Shown in pieces: positions 33,801-43,000 of a stretch of 51,639 bases of DNA; the first letter of the stretch is position 1, and the number at the start of each line of letters is the position of its first letter. The position numbers and the translations under genes are program-made. Location of the stretch: assembly GCA_022709405.1 (NCBI GenBank), contig JAKLIV010000007.1, positions 1-51,639 on the forward strand, in the 5' to 3' direction. The notes beneath the pieces were generated by a model. That model was not told the origin of the DNA and did no database searches. It saw only the letters and a list, made by a program, of their open reading frames with translations. This stretch comes from Spirochaetota bacterium. Its GTDB lineage: Bacteria; Spirochaetota; UBA4802; UBA5550.

Positions 33801-35393
33801 CGAATCGGGAGAAAGCGAGCCGGAAAAATCGTTTTCGACAAGGCCGGCAAGCATCCTGCGGACGCTGATGATTCTTTCAAAAGACGGGTGCGAGTCGATA
33901 ATTTCGCGGCACAGATGAATCGCTTCGGATTTTTTCACGGCGGAAACCATAAGCCCGGCCAGGTCCTCTTTCAGATACGGAACATACTCTGACCCTTCCA
34001 GCTTTTCAAGCCCGGACCGTACGAGCGCAATTCCCTTTGCAGGCTCGCTGCCCGATTTCAAAAACGCGAGCACGACCGACGCGTATGAATTTCCCGATAA
34101 GGAAAGAGAAGAGAGCCCGGACTCGCACCCGATATAGCCCGGCCTGTCGCCGTGGCGCAGGCAGAACACCGCGGCTGCGTAAAGCGCCCTGGCCGAGTAC
34201 ACCGCTGACTGCACATCGCGCGAGCTTCCGAAGCGCTCGTACACCCTGAGAAGGCCGGCCAGGTGCCGCTCGGCGTCATCGTCCTCCTTCAGGTACTTGT
34301 TGGCGAGATCGTACTGCGAGCGTGCGCTGTCCTTGATGGGAATGATGCCGGTCTCGGGAATGAGGCTGATGTTGATGTTCGTCCCGGCCTGGCTCGAGTA
34401 CAGGAGCACGCCCCGGTACCTTTCGGTGGAGTACGCCGGATACCATCGGGCCGCGAACGACGATGCGGAGGGAAGGGTAAGGCGGTAATTTTCCCCGGTC
34501 CTGATATTGCAATGCCAAAGCGCCGCAGAATCCTTCAGGTCTATCCCGCCGCTGCCGTCCGTGTCGCCTTCGATCGCGGTGTAGACGATTTCCTCCGCAG
34601 AGCCGGCGAAGACCGGGAAGAGCTTGATGATCCCCTGCGCTTTTATGATCTCGTCCCTGCCTGACGACATCTCCACGACGCACAGTTCACCCTCCCTCCC
34701 GTGCCGGTACGATATGCACACGATATGCTTCCCGTCAGGAGAGAACGACGGGTACATGCCCCCGTCCCGGGTTATCCGCCTCGAATTATTCCCGTCAGGG
34801 TCCATCGCCCAGATGTCGTGGATACCGCCCCGCTTCGAGGAAAAAACGATCGTTTTACCGTCCGGGGACCATGAGGGATTCAGGTCGCTGACCGCACGGA
34901 CTCTCTCCGAATCATCGGTCATTCTGGTGAGGTTGTTCGCTTTCAACCGGTAATCATTCGAACCGCCCGCCGCAGCATCCGCGGCATCCCCGGGGTCTAA
35001 ACCCGCGACGAAAATATCCCCCTCGGGGTCGTCCCTCATGGATACGAAAGCCAGAGTCCGGCCGTCCGGGGACAGCGCAGGCGAGATGTCGGCCGAGGGG
35101 TGCTGTGTCAGGCGCACGAGGCGGATGTCGCCGATCTGCCGGAGATAAAGGTCGAAGTTGCCGTCCTGCCTGTCAGACGAATACACGAGGTATTTCCCGT
35201 CCGGGGAAAGGAGGCCGTCCCGGTCGACGGAACTCTCGATGGTCACCGGAATCTCTTTTCCGCTCCCGAACCGGAATTCCTCGTTGAGGATCGCCTTGTA
35301 GCTGAACAGCACCTCTGCGGGCCCCCTGCCCGCATCGCAGGCGGTAAAAATCATCGCAGCAGCGGCGATCAGCGAAAGAAAAATTTTTCTCAT
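27819..35393 (-). CDS. Giant lipoprotein: propeller, TPR repeats and CHAT-like domains
   Basis: About 2520 aa. Start set at MRKIFLSL: its ATG overlaps the upstream stop as ATGA and an AGGAAG site precedes it. Lipobox FTAC follows. Residues about 60-340 carry PD40/TolB-like blades (LSPDGKYLVYSSDR, SPDGRTLAFVSMRDD, WSPDGKTIVFSSKR). About 350-1500 is dense TPR-like helix pairs (LNLGNAYFLLTNYARASYHY). Residues 1510-1720 resemble a diverged CHAT half. The last about 290 residues are CHAT-like: VLADRGLAALPFEI, LHLLGLLGG near 2400, VWVGAQASSG near 2432 and HPAYWQGIRLYLPGF at the end. The usual catalytic His and Cys positions read as Leu and Gln/Ala, so protease activity looks lost. It is in a string after manC, an AsmA-like gene and a YnbE/YdbL-like lipoprotein. 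Confidence 0.88.
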   Translation of the reverse strand: MRKIFLSLIAAAAMIFTACDAGRGPAEVLFSYKAILNEEFRFGSGKEIPVTIESSVDRDGLLSPDGKYLVYSSDRQDGNFDLYLRQIGDIRLVRLTQHPSADISPALSPDGRTLAFVSMRDDPEGDIFVAGLDPGDAADAAAGGSNDYRLKANNLTRMTDDSERVRAVSDLNPSWSPDGKTIVFSSKRGGIHDIWAMDPDGNNSRRITRDGGMYPSFSPDGKHIVCISYRHGREGELCVVEMSSGRDEIIKAQGIIKLFPVFAGSAEEIVYTAIEGDTDGSGGIDLKDSAALWHCNIRTGENYRLTLPSASSFAARWYPAYSTERYRGVLLYSSQAGTNINISLIPETGIIPIKDSARSQYDLANKYLKEDDDAERHLAGLLRVYERFGSSRDVQSAVYSARALYAAAVFCLRHGDRPGYIGCESGLSSLSLSGNSYASVVLAFLKSGSEPAKGIALVRSGLEKLEGSEYVPYLKEDLAGLMVSAVKKSEAIHLCREIIDSHPSFERIISVRRMLAGLVENDFSGSLSPDSLEVLEKGQYYQVNEVMLKTLELAQAVRSAAARENQISGKLAVHAGNRQIQSLLFYAMGKALYDAGDLAPSFEYLAQALDATKPASLVGYLSNTLIGRIKEQGGDPDSAAVYYHNALSRYRIEWKDADFMRRLEWLVRYYEETVPGKGTPGSRSELFRKYVSLMSFIHRLGKFETIYNRHSSIAHVLYIDATIEAGGRRGIDDAEKEYRDGLAKARMDFDKAHMYGLAYVLARRAMDAESGAVSSGPAGPNTAEPTALLKESVMHCDWSLFIDDSYVDPYILQSWINQKLDVMREQSSASRKAVDRYFPQHLLEKNIPMLEKALAMNNEDSDREKEGDIHLNLGNAYFLLTNYARASYHYGRAAEIKRKFGSPLGEALFNFHRAYCLWQQGDTERAGAVMQKVIAHYESRGGSKPEDDRAGQLFILYRYMALFSRTEGRYAEALAWYDRIIRHCDRYSIEFDRARYKQEMAWCSMGIGDYGSAGKYLKDAWEMLSRYADDTKKYPVRLKFFGMGNSPVMNLGVDSLVIGESILFRELDARDKKLLNLSMQADLAERQGGLKAAARFIEEKIRLLKKGSREMDGRAMATAINNLGWNFFRRGKYADAVSLFTRARNDSLKRKNLEGMFSSTMNLANCYAHIIENKSMVLANAGAESDALAASLQSYRGEYFDARYAEEMKSLGKRAKAEGRKVKPRETAAVKEAIIREQVEKNLSIDIALATLNYYRAELLAEKEGAVGAVAERAEELYRIYSSSLDLFLSAQKTAERAGDFSLQARMLLNAALCHEKLFMHDESYESLIDAVEISERTGDRKLRFKSCIRAGLFLARAGREVEGDDFRVAAWEYLRTALDLAAETPIAFAGYASEIQSAFETCAGLMLEAGDPRGALAVSDYGGMILGALRYQELEPVLPAGEAGMYREYALAQASVLDAESSLAALARRGEEPESDVYRKALLGRDQAGKRLAALRARLSGLRRPPYVVPAGASLPEYKDISVSQIMFFRDRYYLVTLFRGRVAMEKLTMETGGAVIGYPDGAGKRYLLLNAPVCALIEKRSQGSVSALPAMLVPSIDRIGLIKTMGDISLREPLALGPDHGIFGDQPSGDESMLQYPAVITRTGRAAAVAGALYESKHFRPECLVASVKKYSPDDIAALFDAALYCGVPCVALVSGADDKTAAGIFGQIRENGPAAAVTSSSSGIFFSGTLVSARHEAPGQQVPLREIRLRMDAEALAGRPDEALAVFMRYKRGLSASGGAQLAYEEARAFLLCSRPAPALEAVDSGLALAAAGDDGYRRLVSMKAYLLLAAGDCARAAEFISSHENDLSGTADREFYSMISALCAQDGFERGRVLPGEKEEYLVERGRLRLLAAEYLSAFGMKREAAGLAAGIAGIPLGLREAVKLHYLSGERAQESMSLPEGLSFLCRGVVSDRWALEARDAIVGLETAEARASCLLCALDLPGRILSARQARELIDKEVLDSVVSGSWLDLAQLVADAVPRTGGDGWAAGAVMDEWCARVMPKIHVPALRSRAIFSQSLSLLRAGYPDRALARAGEGAPGSISGPDYYRYGLLLADIESAQGKTDSSNERAMRLETAKLDDADRYWLLMIEIRNELARLSKLTAAGPSQGELFERLFSSARSMLDRDPGVYAGNRLYGYTESMFDQYIRFKMKTGNHGRALAVFLCKTRLPWGASGAGIAGFDEDRAVDEIAGRLKPGELFVCAAGNGDDVFLWMMSPDARKASVIEGGFRRAQDILTAYGERLKSQRDTHEISSLMEDLFPDMIAAGGSGIVYVLADRGLAALPFEISGKKKMLCTARPVVFLLSTDGFAGGRGRTAAIRMKRVADDVSGGVEAAALRASGSTISVACDEKADCLHLLGLLGGDRIEELGAGLAGELCLKGGPYRSVWVGAQASSGDRELAALVSSIADNAPVIVGASFEKDINSAFYAERYYSGLRKGLTVIDAHARALEELAGRDGFRHPAYWQGIRLYLPGFTRQ

Positions 35394-35974
35394 TTCTTCC
35401 TGTACCATTTACCGTTAGCGTCCCGGATCCAGTCGCCTTTTCTGGACAGGAGCTCCTGCTCCGCGGCGAACTTTCTGCCGGCTGCGGCCATCTCTTCGCC
35501 CGACGGTTCGGCTGCGGATTCCAGGCTGCGCCTGAATATGACGCTTCGCGCGGAATTCTCCTCGCCGACAGCCTTCATGAGCGTCGCTCTGGCTTCCGGA
35601 TCCTTTTCATACCCGGGGGTCTGCCGGTACGCCACGACCCCCTCGGCGGTTTCACCCACGGAGCCCTCGTCCTTGTACTTCCTGATTTTTTCATCGTTGA
35701 AGTCCCTTATCCTGAGCGCGGTCATCAGCTCCCTGTCGCCCGAGGCGCCGGCGGCGGTCGACCGCGCGCCGTATACCGGGGTCATTGCCGAGGATATGAT
35801 CCAGGCGTCCTTCTCAATCTCGCGGTATTCGCCCACGATCTGGCGTTCAATCATGGTCTTCTCCCCGGTTATGACGATTGCCGGGGGCACCACGGTGATA
35901 CAGCTCGAACAGGCGTTGCACGATATCAAAAGGCACACGCACAGAATATGCAGGACCGTTCTCTCAAGGCGCAT
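35390..35974 (-). CDS. Lipoprotein fusing YnbE-like and YdbL-like (DUF1318) parts
   Basis: 194 aa from the second Met (MRLERT), chosen because GGAGG lies 7 nt before it; the first Met has the site directly against it. Lipobox LLISC puts the acylated Cys at 19. Residues about 25-50 (CITVVPPAIVITGEKTMIER) share the strand pattern of the E. coli YnbE lipoprotein (RIEVAAPKEPITINMNVKIE). Residues about 103-194 match DUF1318/YdbL: EGSVGETAEGVVAYRQ, and a C-terminal GDWIRDANGKWYRKK, like GEYVQGINGQWLRK. In E. coli YnbE and YdbL are separate and work with YdbH; here they look fused. It begins 2 nt after the AsmA-like gene's stop. Comparisons are from memory. Confidence 0.83.
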   Translation of the reverse strand: MRLERTVLHILCVCLLISCNACSSCITVVPPAIVITGEKTMIERQIVGEYREIEKDAWIISSAMTPVYGARSTAAGASGDRELMTALRIRDFNDEKIRKYKDEGSVGETAEGVVAYRQTPGYEKDPEARATLMKAVGEENSARSVIFRRSLESAAEPSGEEMAAAGRKFAAEQELLSRKGDWIRDANGKWYRKK

Positions 35975-35976
35975 GA

Positions 35977-38790
35977 TCATTCCTCCCTTCCCAGCTTTTT
36001 CAGGTACTCCTGCACCGGCAGCCGGTCGAACCTCACCATGTTGTTTTCAACGCCGACGATCCGGCCGAAAACTCCCGGCGAAAGGGGCACGGACGCGTAC
36101 ACCAGGCCGCGGTCAAGGGTGAAGTTGAACCCCTTGACCCGCATGAAATTGTCCATGACGAACTGCCCGAGCGAACCGAGCTTCGATTTTCCCTTTTCGG
36201 TGCTCAGCCCCCGCATGAGACGGTTCGCGAATTTTTTGCCGATCCGGTGTATGTTCACGTATCCGTTGGCGGTGATTTCCCTGTCGGTATTGATCCCCCT
36301 TCCGGAAAAATTCGCGTTGAACGAAAGTAGCGCGTCCCGCTTCTCCTTCCGCTCATCGGCGTCGTCGAGAAGAGCGATGTCCATGTTGGAAGCATCGAGC
36401 CGCAGCACGTACTCCATGCTGTCCGGCAGGTTTCGCACCCCGGCCCCCTCGAGGTCGAGACCGCCGAGGCTCAGGGCGATCTCCCTGCCATAGACCGGGC
36501 CTTCCATGGCGAAGCCCTTCAGTTCGGATACCCGGTATACGTTCCGCTCTGACGACACCGCCGCGCTCAGGTCGCGGACATATTCGAAGACCTCCTCCCT
36601 CGCCGGGTGTTTCGCCCTGAGCGCGCGCACGAAGAGATTCGGTTTCTCCCTGAAAAAATCGTTCGTGATGATCTCCTCCTTGTCGGCCGCAAGAATGGAC
36701 CGCGCTGAGCCCGTTCGGGAGAATACCGCCTCAAGGGGAAGGTCACACGTCATTTTTTCGATCTCGGCCCTGGTGTCCCTGTTCCTGACATCCATGTCCT
36801 TCGTGATTATGCGGGCCGTTGCCCTGCCGTCGGACAGGCTCCCTTTCATCGACGCCCGTACGTCCATGAGCCCCCGGTACATCCAGGGCCCGTAAACGTT
36901 TCTCTCGCGCGCGGACTCGAAGCGCAGGGACAGGGCCAGATCCGAGTCTGATATCGGCTTTTTCGCGAGCCCGATCCTGCCTCCGGCCGAAAGAAGCAGG
37001 TTCCATTTTTTGCTCGCGATCCCGGCCTTTTCCAGGGTCAGGGTTTTTCTGTCCCGGTCATGCAGTGCGTCGAGGGTCAGGCTGAGATCCGGCAGATCGT
37101 AATCCGGAACATTCAGGCTCAAATCGCATCCCGCCCTTGTCTTCGGGCCGTTCATGGAACATTTTAGGCTACCCCTCGCTCCGGCCGGGCGTTTGAGCGC
37201 GATATCGGCGGTTTTTTTCCTGAGGCGGCCGGGGAGCATCTGTTCGAGCGGCGCCTTGTCGAACAGGCAATCCCTGATTGAAACCGCCGCGGCGACAGGG
37301 GTGAGCGAGGCCGAGCCCGCCGCCTTCAGTGAAAAAGCGGTGCGGTTGCTTTCCGGGTCAAAGAACCTGAGATCGAAATCCGAGAGAACGATCATCTTGA
37401 AATTTTTTTCGCTCCTGGCGCGGGCCCCGGCGATGATCGCATTGGCGCCGGACCTGCTGCCCTGGAGCACGTAATAAAACGGAGACATCGAAACAGAAGC
37501 GCTGAAATCCCCCGAGTCTCCCCTGATTCTTCCCTCGAATCGCATCGATGCCGAAGGTGCGGTCAGGGAGCTTTCCCTGTGCTTGACGAAAAGGCCCGCG
37601 GCGGACAGCGCTGCGTTTATGGTCATGTCCGACGAATCCCCCCTGACCGTCACCGGCATCAGGGACACGGTCCCGCCGAAGCGGCTCCTGGACAACACAG
37701 CGATTTTTTTCACGTATGGATCAATATCGTCGAGCACGATCCGGCTCTCGGTCATCCGCATATCGACAAACGGCCTGGAACTGATTCGGGACACCCTGCC
37801 CGTGAGCGCGATCCAGGTCTTCCCCCTGACCGAAACCGACGCCCTCCGGAGACTCAGCGAATCGCCGGCAGGGTCGCAGGCGAGGTCATATGCGACGAGA
37901 AAATCAAGAGGGGCCAGGAACGTTCCCCTGTATCTGAAAGGGGCCCCCTGCGCGCCGAACCTGAAGAAGCTGGTCATCGAGGATTTTTTCTCTTTATCGT
38001 AATTCAGGCCCAGGGTGAACAGCACGTCGGGTTCGGTCGAAACGACCGGCGACGAATAACCGGCCCGGATATTCCCCCTGGGGTTGATCGTCAGCCCGGC
38101 CCGCCTTACGATGTCGACGGCATGGACGGATTTCGGGATCGTGCGGAACCTTTCGGTCTCAGCCCCGGCGCGGACCGTTATGCCCCGCACAGAGGATGAA
38201 AATCCCGGGCCCTCGATGAAGACATCGAGATCGTCGAGAAAAAAATTGAAGCGCGCCTTGACCGGCAGCGGGAGAGACAGGATGTTTTCGCTTTCGGATT
38301 CAGCCTCAGGCCCGCGCTTTTCTTCTTTCGCGGGAAAAAGCGCGCTGAAGTTCCATATCCCGTTTTTATTTCGCAGGTATATCCGGGGCTTCTCGATCGT
38401 CAGCTCGCCGATATCAAGGAACCCGGCCAGGAGCGGGAGCAGGCCGTACTTCAGGCGGATCGTTTTCACCTCGGCAAGGGGATTGCCGCCGAAATCCGGG
38501 CCGTTTTTCACCACGATGTTTCGGATGCAGATCGAGCCGAAGATGTCTGACTCGTCGACCTTCATGGAAAGAGAGCCGGTGCTTACGGAGGAAAAGACCG
38601 AGACAGCGAGTCTTTCTGTGCGTTCAGGTGAGAGATAGAACCTGGCGGCCGTCACGCCGATGAGGATCAGCGAAAGCAGCGACAGCGGCAGCCACAGGAG
38701 AAGAATCCTCGCGGTTTTTTTTACCAGATCGCGTTTGTCAACCGCACCGTTCATATTCATCACCGGCGGAAAACATCTGCAGCAGGACAT
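35977..38790 (-). CDS. AsmA/YdbH-like envelope protein, 937 aa
   Basis: A large periplasmic-facing protein anchored by one N-terminal helix (about 27-50), typical of the AsmA/TamB/YdbH group of bridge-like lipid-transfer proteins. Early AsmA-type motifs include IGELTIEKPRIYLRNK and WNFSALFP. The body is a long run of beta strands with amphipathic pattern, and the C-terminal 150 residues (FRVKGFNFTLDR-like, NGYVNIHRIGKKFAN) resemble the C-terminal part of YdbH-like proteins. The start is at 38790 with AGGA 6 nt upstream; the Met at 38760 is an alternative with a weaker site. It follows manC by 11 nt and precedes a YnbE/YdbL-like lipoprotein by 2 nt, the same pairing as in E. coli ydbH-ynbE-ydbL. 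Confidence 0.85.
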   Translation of the reverse strand: MSCCRCFPPVMNMNGAVDKRDLVKKTARILLLWLPLSLLSLILIGVTAARFYLSPERTERLAVSVFSSVSTGSLSMKVDESDIFGSICIRNIVVKNGPDFGGNPLAEVKTIRLKYGLLPLLAGFLDIGELTIEKPRIYLRNKNGIWNFSALFPAKEEKRGPEAESESENILSLPLPVKARFNFFLDDLDVFIEGPGFSSSVRGITVRAGAETERFRTIPKSVHAVDIVRRAGLTINPRGNIRAGYSSPVVSTEPDVLFTLGLNYDKEKKSSMTSFFRFGAQGAPFRYRGTFLAPLDFLVAYDLACDPAGDSLSLRRASVSVRGKTWIALTGRVSRISSRPFVDMRMTESRIVLDDIDPYVKKIAVLSRSRFGGTVSLMPVTVRGDSSDMTINAALSAAGLFVKHRESSLTAPSASMRFEGRIRGDSGDFSASVSMSPFYYVLQGSRSGANAIIAGARARSEKNFKMIVLSDFDLRFFDPESNRTAFSLKAAGSASLTPVAAAVSIRDCLFDKAPLEQMLPGRLRKKTADIALKRPAGARGSLKCSMNGPKTRAGCDLSLNVPDYDLPDLSLTLDALHDRDRKTLTLEKAGIASKKWNLLLSAGGRIGLAKKPISDSDLALSLRFESARERNVYGPWMYRGLMDVRASMKGSLSDGRATARIITKDMDVRNRDTRAEIEKMTCDLPLEAVFSRTGSARSILAADKEEIITNDFFREKPNLFVRALRAKHPAREEVFEYVRDLSAAVSSERNVYRVSELKGFAMEGPVYGREIALSLGGLDLEGAGVRNLPDSMEYVLRLDASNMDIALLDDADERKEKRDALLSFNANFSGRGINTDREITANGYVNIHRIGKKFANRLMRGLSTEKGKSKLGSLGQFVMDNFMRVKGFNFTLDRGLVYASVPLSPGVFGRIVGVENNMVRFDRLPVQEYLKKLGREE

Positions 38791-38801
38791 CCTTCATCCT
38801 G

Positions 38802-39866
38802 TCACTTTTTCCTGACGATGTCCACAACTTTCCTCACGTCCTGGGAGGAGTCCTTGCGTATGACCATGATCTCTTTCCCGGCCTGGACCACGACGATGTC
38901 GGACAGGCCGACGATGGATACCCTGGCCTCCTCGGTGAAGACCGAACAGCCGCTGCTGTCCACGAAAATCGCATTTTCCGGCCTTGGGGAACGGTTGCCT
39001 CCGCCGTCGGGCGACAGAATGTCGTCGATCGACTTCCAGCTCCCGAGGTCCGCCCATCCGAAATCCCCGGGGATCATTGATACGTTTTCAGACTTTTCCA
39101 TGATGCCGTAATCGATCGAAACGGAGTCAATCTGGTCGAATATGCCTTTTTTGATTTCCCATACCTTCTCTGAATCACCTTCGATTTCGGCGGCGCCGAG
39201 CCCGGCCAGAGGCCCGAACTTCGCGAAAAAATCCGGCATCTGCTTCCTGAAGGCGTCCATTATTGAAGATATTTTCCACAGGAAAATCCCGCTGTTCCAG
39301 TAATAGTCGCCCGAAGCCAGGTACTGCCGCGCCCTGTCGATGTCCGGTTTTTCGACGAAGCGGTCCACGCGCGCGACCCGGGCGCCCTTTTCGAGGGCCT
39401 TTATATACCCGTATCCGGTTTCGGGGTAGGTCGGCCTTATGCCGATGGTGACGAGGCTCCCCTTTTCGGCTTCGGCGATCCCGGTTTTGAGCACCTCGAC
39501 AAACACGTCGTTTTTCCTGATATAGTGATCCGCCGGCAGCACGACCATGACCGCGTCGCCGACCAGTCTGTGCAGGTAAATCGCGGAATACAGCACGGCG
39601 GCGGCGGTGTTTCGCGGCCTTGGTTCGCAGAGAACGACGCCGGGCATGCCGCATTTTTCGATTTCATCTTTAGTCAGGTTCTCGTACTTCTTCGACGTGG
39701 CGACCACCAGGCTTTTCGGCGAAAGGGGAAACAGCCTTTTTATCGTCTCTTCGAGCAGCGAGCCCCCTCCGGAGAGGTCGAGAAACTGTTTGGGCCTTTC
39801 ATCCCTGCTCATCGGCCACAGTCTGGTGCCGGCGCCGCCGGCCATTATTACCGGAATCACGTTCAT
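38802..39866 (-). CDS. manC: Mannose-1-phosphate guanylyltransferase
   Basis: Makes GDP-mannose from mannose 1-phosphate and GTP for O-antigen or exopolysaccharide synthesis. The nucleotidyltransferase motif GGAGTRLWPMSRDERPKQFL begins at residue 10, and the FVEKPD metal/sugar-binding signature follows. The start at MNVIPVIM has a GAGGAG site; the frame extends 12 residues further. Length 354 aa means only the transferase domain, without the C-terminal phosphomannose isomerase found in bifunctional forms. First in a leftward gene string into the AsmA-like and lipoprotein genes, 11 nt between stop and start. Confidence 0.93.
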   Translation of the reverse strand: MNVIPVIMAGGAGTRLWPMSRDERPKQFLDLSGGGSLLEETIKRLFPLSPKSLVVATSKKYENLTKDEIEKCGMPGVVLCEPRPRNTAAAVLYSAIYLHRLVGDAVMVVLPADHYIRKNDVFVEVLKTGIAEAEKGSLVTIGIRPTYPETGYGYIKALEKGARVARVDRFVEKPDIDRARQYLASGDYYWNSGIFLWKISSIMDAFRKQMPDFFAKFGPLAGLGAAEIEGDSEKVWEIKKGIFDQIDSVSIDYGIMEKSENVSMIPGDFGWADLGSWKSIDDILSPDGGGNRSPRPENAIFVDSSGCSVFTEEARVSIVGLSDIVVVQAGKEIMVIRKDSSQDVRKVVDIVRKK

Positions 39867-40042
39867 ATTAAACTCCTCGAATGGTATTTGCTTAATTTCC
39901 ACGCGTAAAAAACAACCGTCAACACAAATTCGTACTCATATTCCCCGGGCCGGGAAACCGGATTGCAGTTTTTTGTTGCTTTTCACCGGAGACTGTTGTT
40001 CAATGGGAAAAATCATCCCCATGCGCGCGCGGCAGGTTAAAA

Positions 40043-43000
40043 GTGGCCGGAGAAAAAAGTTTCCTACAGACGATTAAAATGGAGATCAGCCGGAGCTTCA
40101 GGCTGGTCCCCTACGAACGCATCGCCTTCCATAAAATCCTGTCAATCCTCAAAACCGAAAGCGGCAAGAACATCCTTTTAAAGGAACTCACGAAAAGCGA
40201 GGATATAAGGACAAGCGCGATCGAGACGCTGGCGTCGTTCGACGATCAGGGCGTAACCGACAAGCTGGCCGAAATGCTCGGCGGTAAAATATCCGACAAG
40301 GAAGCGGTCCTCGTGCTCGAATGCCTGGCCGAACGGGGATCGGAAAAACACCATCAGGCGGTGACCGATTATATCGAAAAAAACAAGTCCGGGACCCAGT
40401 CGCCGCATGTCGTGCGAAAGGCTTTCGAGGTGCTCAGGAAAACCGGGGCATCTTCTGAAAGCGTGCGGGACTATCTTCTGTCGTTCATCAAGGGCGAGGG
40501 AGTCGGCGACATGCTGATCCCCATGGCGATCAACGCGCTTTCGTCGTTTCCCGTAATCTCGCCTTACGAGCCCCTCCTGAAGCAGAATGACGAGAAGATC
40601 ATCCAGGCCGCATACAATGCGCTGTTCAACCTCGGCTGCAACCTGTCTGACATGGCCAAAAAAGCCGAAAGCGACCCTGAAGGGCTTTACACGTACTCCC
40701 CTGAAAACGAGGACAAATCGATCCTCGACATCAGGGTCCTGTTGGGGAAAATGGCCCCCCGCTTCGACAATTATCCGAGAAACATCAAGGTCGCGTTCAT
40801 CAGCGCGATGATCTCGTGCAACCACCGTGAATTTCTGGTCTACGTGATGAAAGCGCTTACATCAAGAGACCAGGAGCTCATTAAAATGGTTCTCTTCACC
40901 ATCTACGCCAACATCAAGAACCTCAAGGACCCGGACAAGCTCCTGAGAAGCCTTATAGCTCTTTCGACCGAAAAGGAGCATGAAAACGAGCTCATCATAG
41001 ACATCTTCGTGAAATATTTTTCCCAGGACATAAAGACCCGGCACTTCAACATACTCAGGGACAAGCTCTACAACTACATCGTCGTGACGCTCGAATCCTA
41101 CTTCGAGACCTACCGAAAGGACTTCATGATTCCCCAGGTCATCGAGAAGAGCTATCCCGAAACCTTCCAGAGGATAAGAAAATTCATACTCGAGAATTTC
41201 ACTCCGGAGATCAAAAAGAACATCGTTTCGTTCCTCCTGAACGAAAAACCGTCGGCCCTCAAGGGAGTGTTCATCGACATTGCCAAGTGGATCACCTATA
41301 TAAGCGATGCCGAAAAAGAGGACCTCGAGCTGACCCTGCAGATCCTCTACGACGGCGACAAGAAGTCCCGCGAAAACTCGGCTGCCAGAATCGACGACAT
41401 CCACTTCGAAAAAAGATACCTGAGAAACCGCATCATCAGGCTCTGCCGCATAATCGAAGGCCTGAACATCAACGAAGCGGCCTCGACGCTGGTCAATATC
41501 TACAACTACCTGAAAAAATATCCCGACCCGGAGATTTTAAGCGCCTCCATACACGCACTTTCAATGCTCAACTATTCCTACATGCTCGGCGAAGTCGAGG
41601 TCATGCTCACGACCGGCTCACCCGAGGAAAGGCTCGCATCGCTCGACCTTCTCTCCCTCTTCCATGAGCAGCGCTCGATGAACATAATAATCGATTACCT
41701 GCAGCAGAGGGCCGACGAGGTCTCGCCCGAGGTCAAAGCGCTGCTGGAAATCCTTCTCGAGCGGGACATCTCGGGCAATGTGACGATAAACCGTATCCTC
41801 AAAAAAATCGTCGAGACCAACAAAGACCAGGAAATGCGCCGCCTGGCCATACTCGGCATCGGCAAAAGCGGCTTCGACACCGACATCGATTTCCTCAACG
41901 ACCTGTTCCTCAAGTTCGAAAAGAACGAGCCGAAAGACGCCATCGCCCAGGCCATGGGAAGCATCGTTTCGATCAACGCCGACGTGAACAAGCGGACACT
42001 GGTCAAGTACCTCCAGGAATACCTCAAGGACCCGGGCATCAAGGTGAGGATTTATGCGTGCCTCCTGCTCGTGAAGCTGGGCGACAGGGACGCGATACGA
42101 TCCATACGCGACATGCTCATCATCAAAAACAGGATCATACAGCGGGACATACTGACCATCATGGGCGAGCTTCGATCCGTCGAATTCGCCTTTTTCCTGC
42201 TTTCTCTCCTGAAAGACGAATACGGACTGTCCGGGGACATCATCCCCGTCATCGAAAAGCTTCCCGAAGAGGACCTGAAGGAAATAGACAATTTCGTCGT
42301 TAACATCTTCAGGAAATTCGAGACTCCCGATATCGAGATTCTCGGACAGCCGAAGGAAACCCATGATGCGCCGCTCCCGAAAAAAGAGGTGACGCTCGCT
42401 TCGATCGAGCTGTACAAGCTGAAAAGCGACGCCGAATACACTCTCACCGAGCGGATCAGCCTCAACATGATGCTCAAGGGCCTCATCTCCTCGATAATAG
42501 AAAAAAATCATGGCGCCATTTCCCAGATATCGAACAGGAAAATCACGGCCTACTTCACCCATCCGGACGGCGCGGTCAGGACGGCGCTTGCCATATCCGA
42601 AAACATCAGGGAATACAACCTCACGAGAATATCCGAACTGCAGATCAACGTGCAGGCGTTCGTGGCCACGGTCAAAGCGGTAATCGTCAACGAAGAGATC
42701 ATCCAGCTGCCCGAGGACGTTCTCTGCAGCGTATCATGGCTGCCGTTCTCGTGCGACGTTTATTGCAACACCAGGGCGTCCTCCCTGCTTCGCGACAACT
42801 ACACGATGATCATGATCCCGGAGAACATGCATGTCGACAGATGCTTCCCTTCGCCGGTATACGACGTGATCAGACCGGTCAATTTCACCGAAACAGCCGA
42901 GAAGATACTCGAAAAGCTCATCAAAGACGAGGAAGAAAAGGCCAAGCTGCAGATGCAGGTCGAGACCGAAATGAAAAGGATGAGAAGGGAATCCAGGCCA

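Noticed and set aside
41618..42562. 314-codon minus-strand frame inside the HEAT gene
   Set aside because: Shadow of helical repeats; no signal, domain or RBS.
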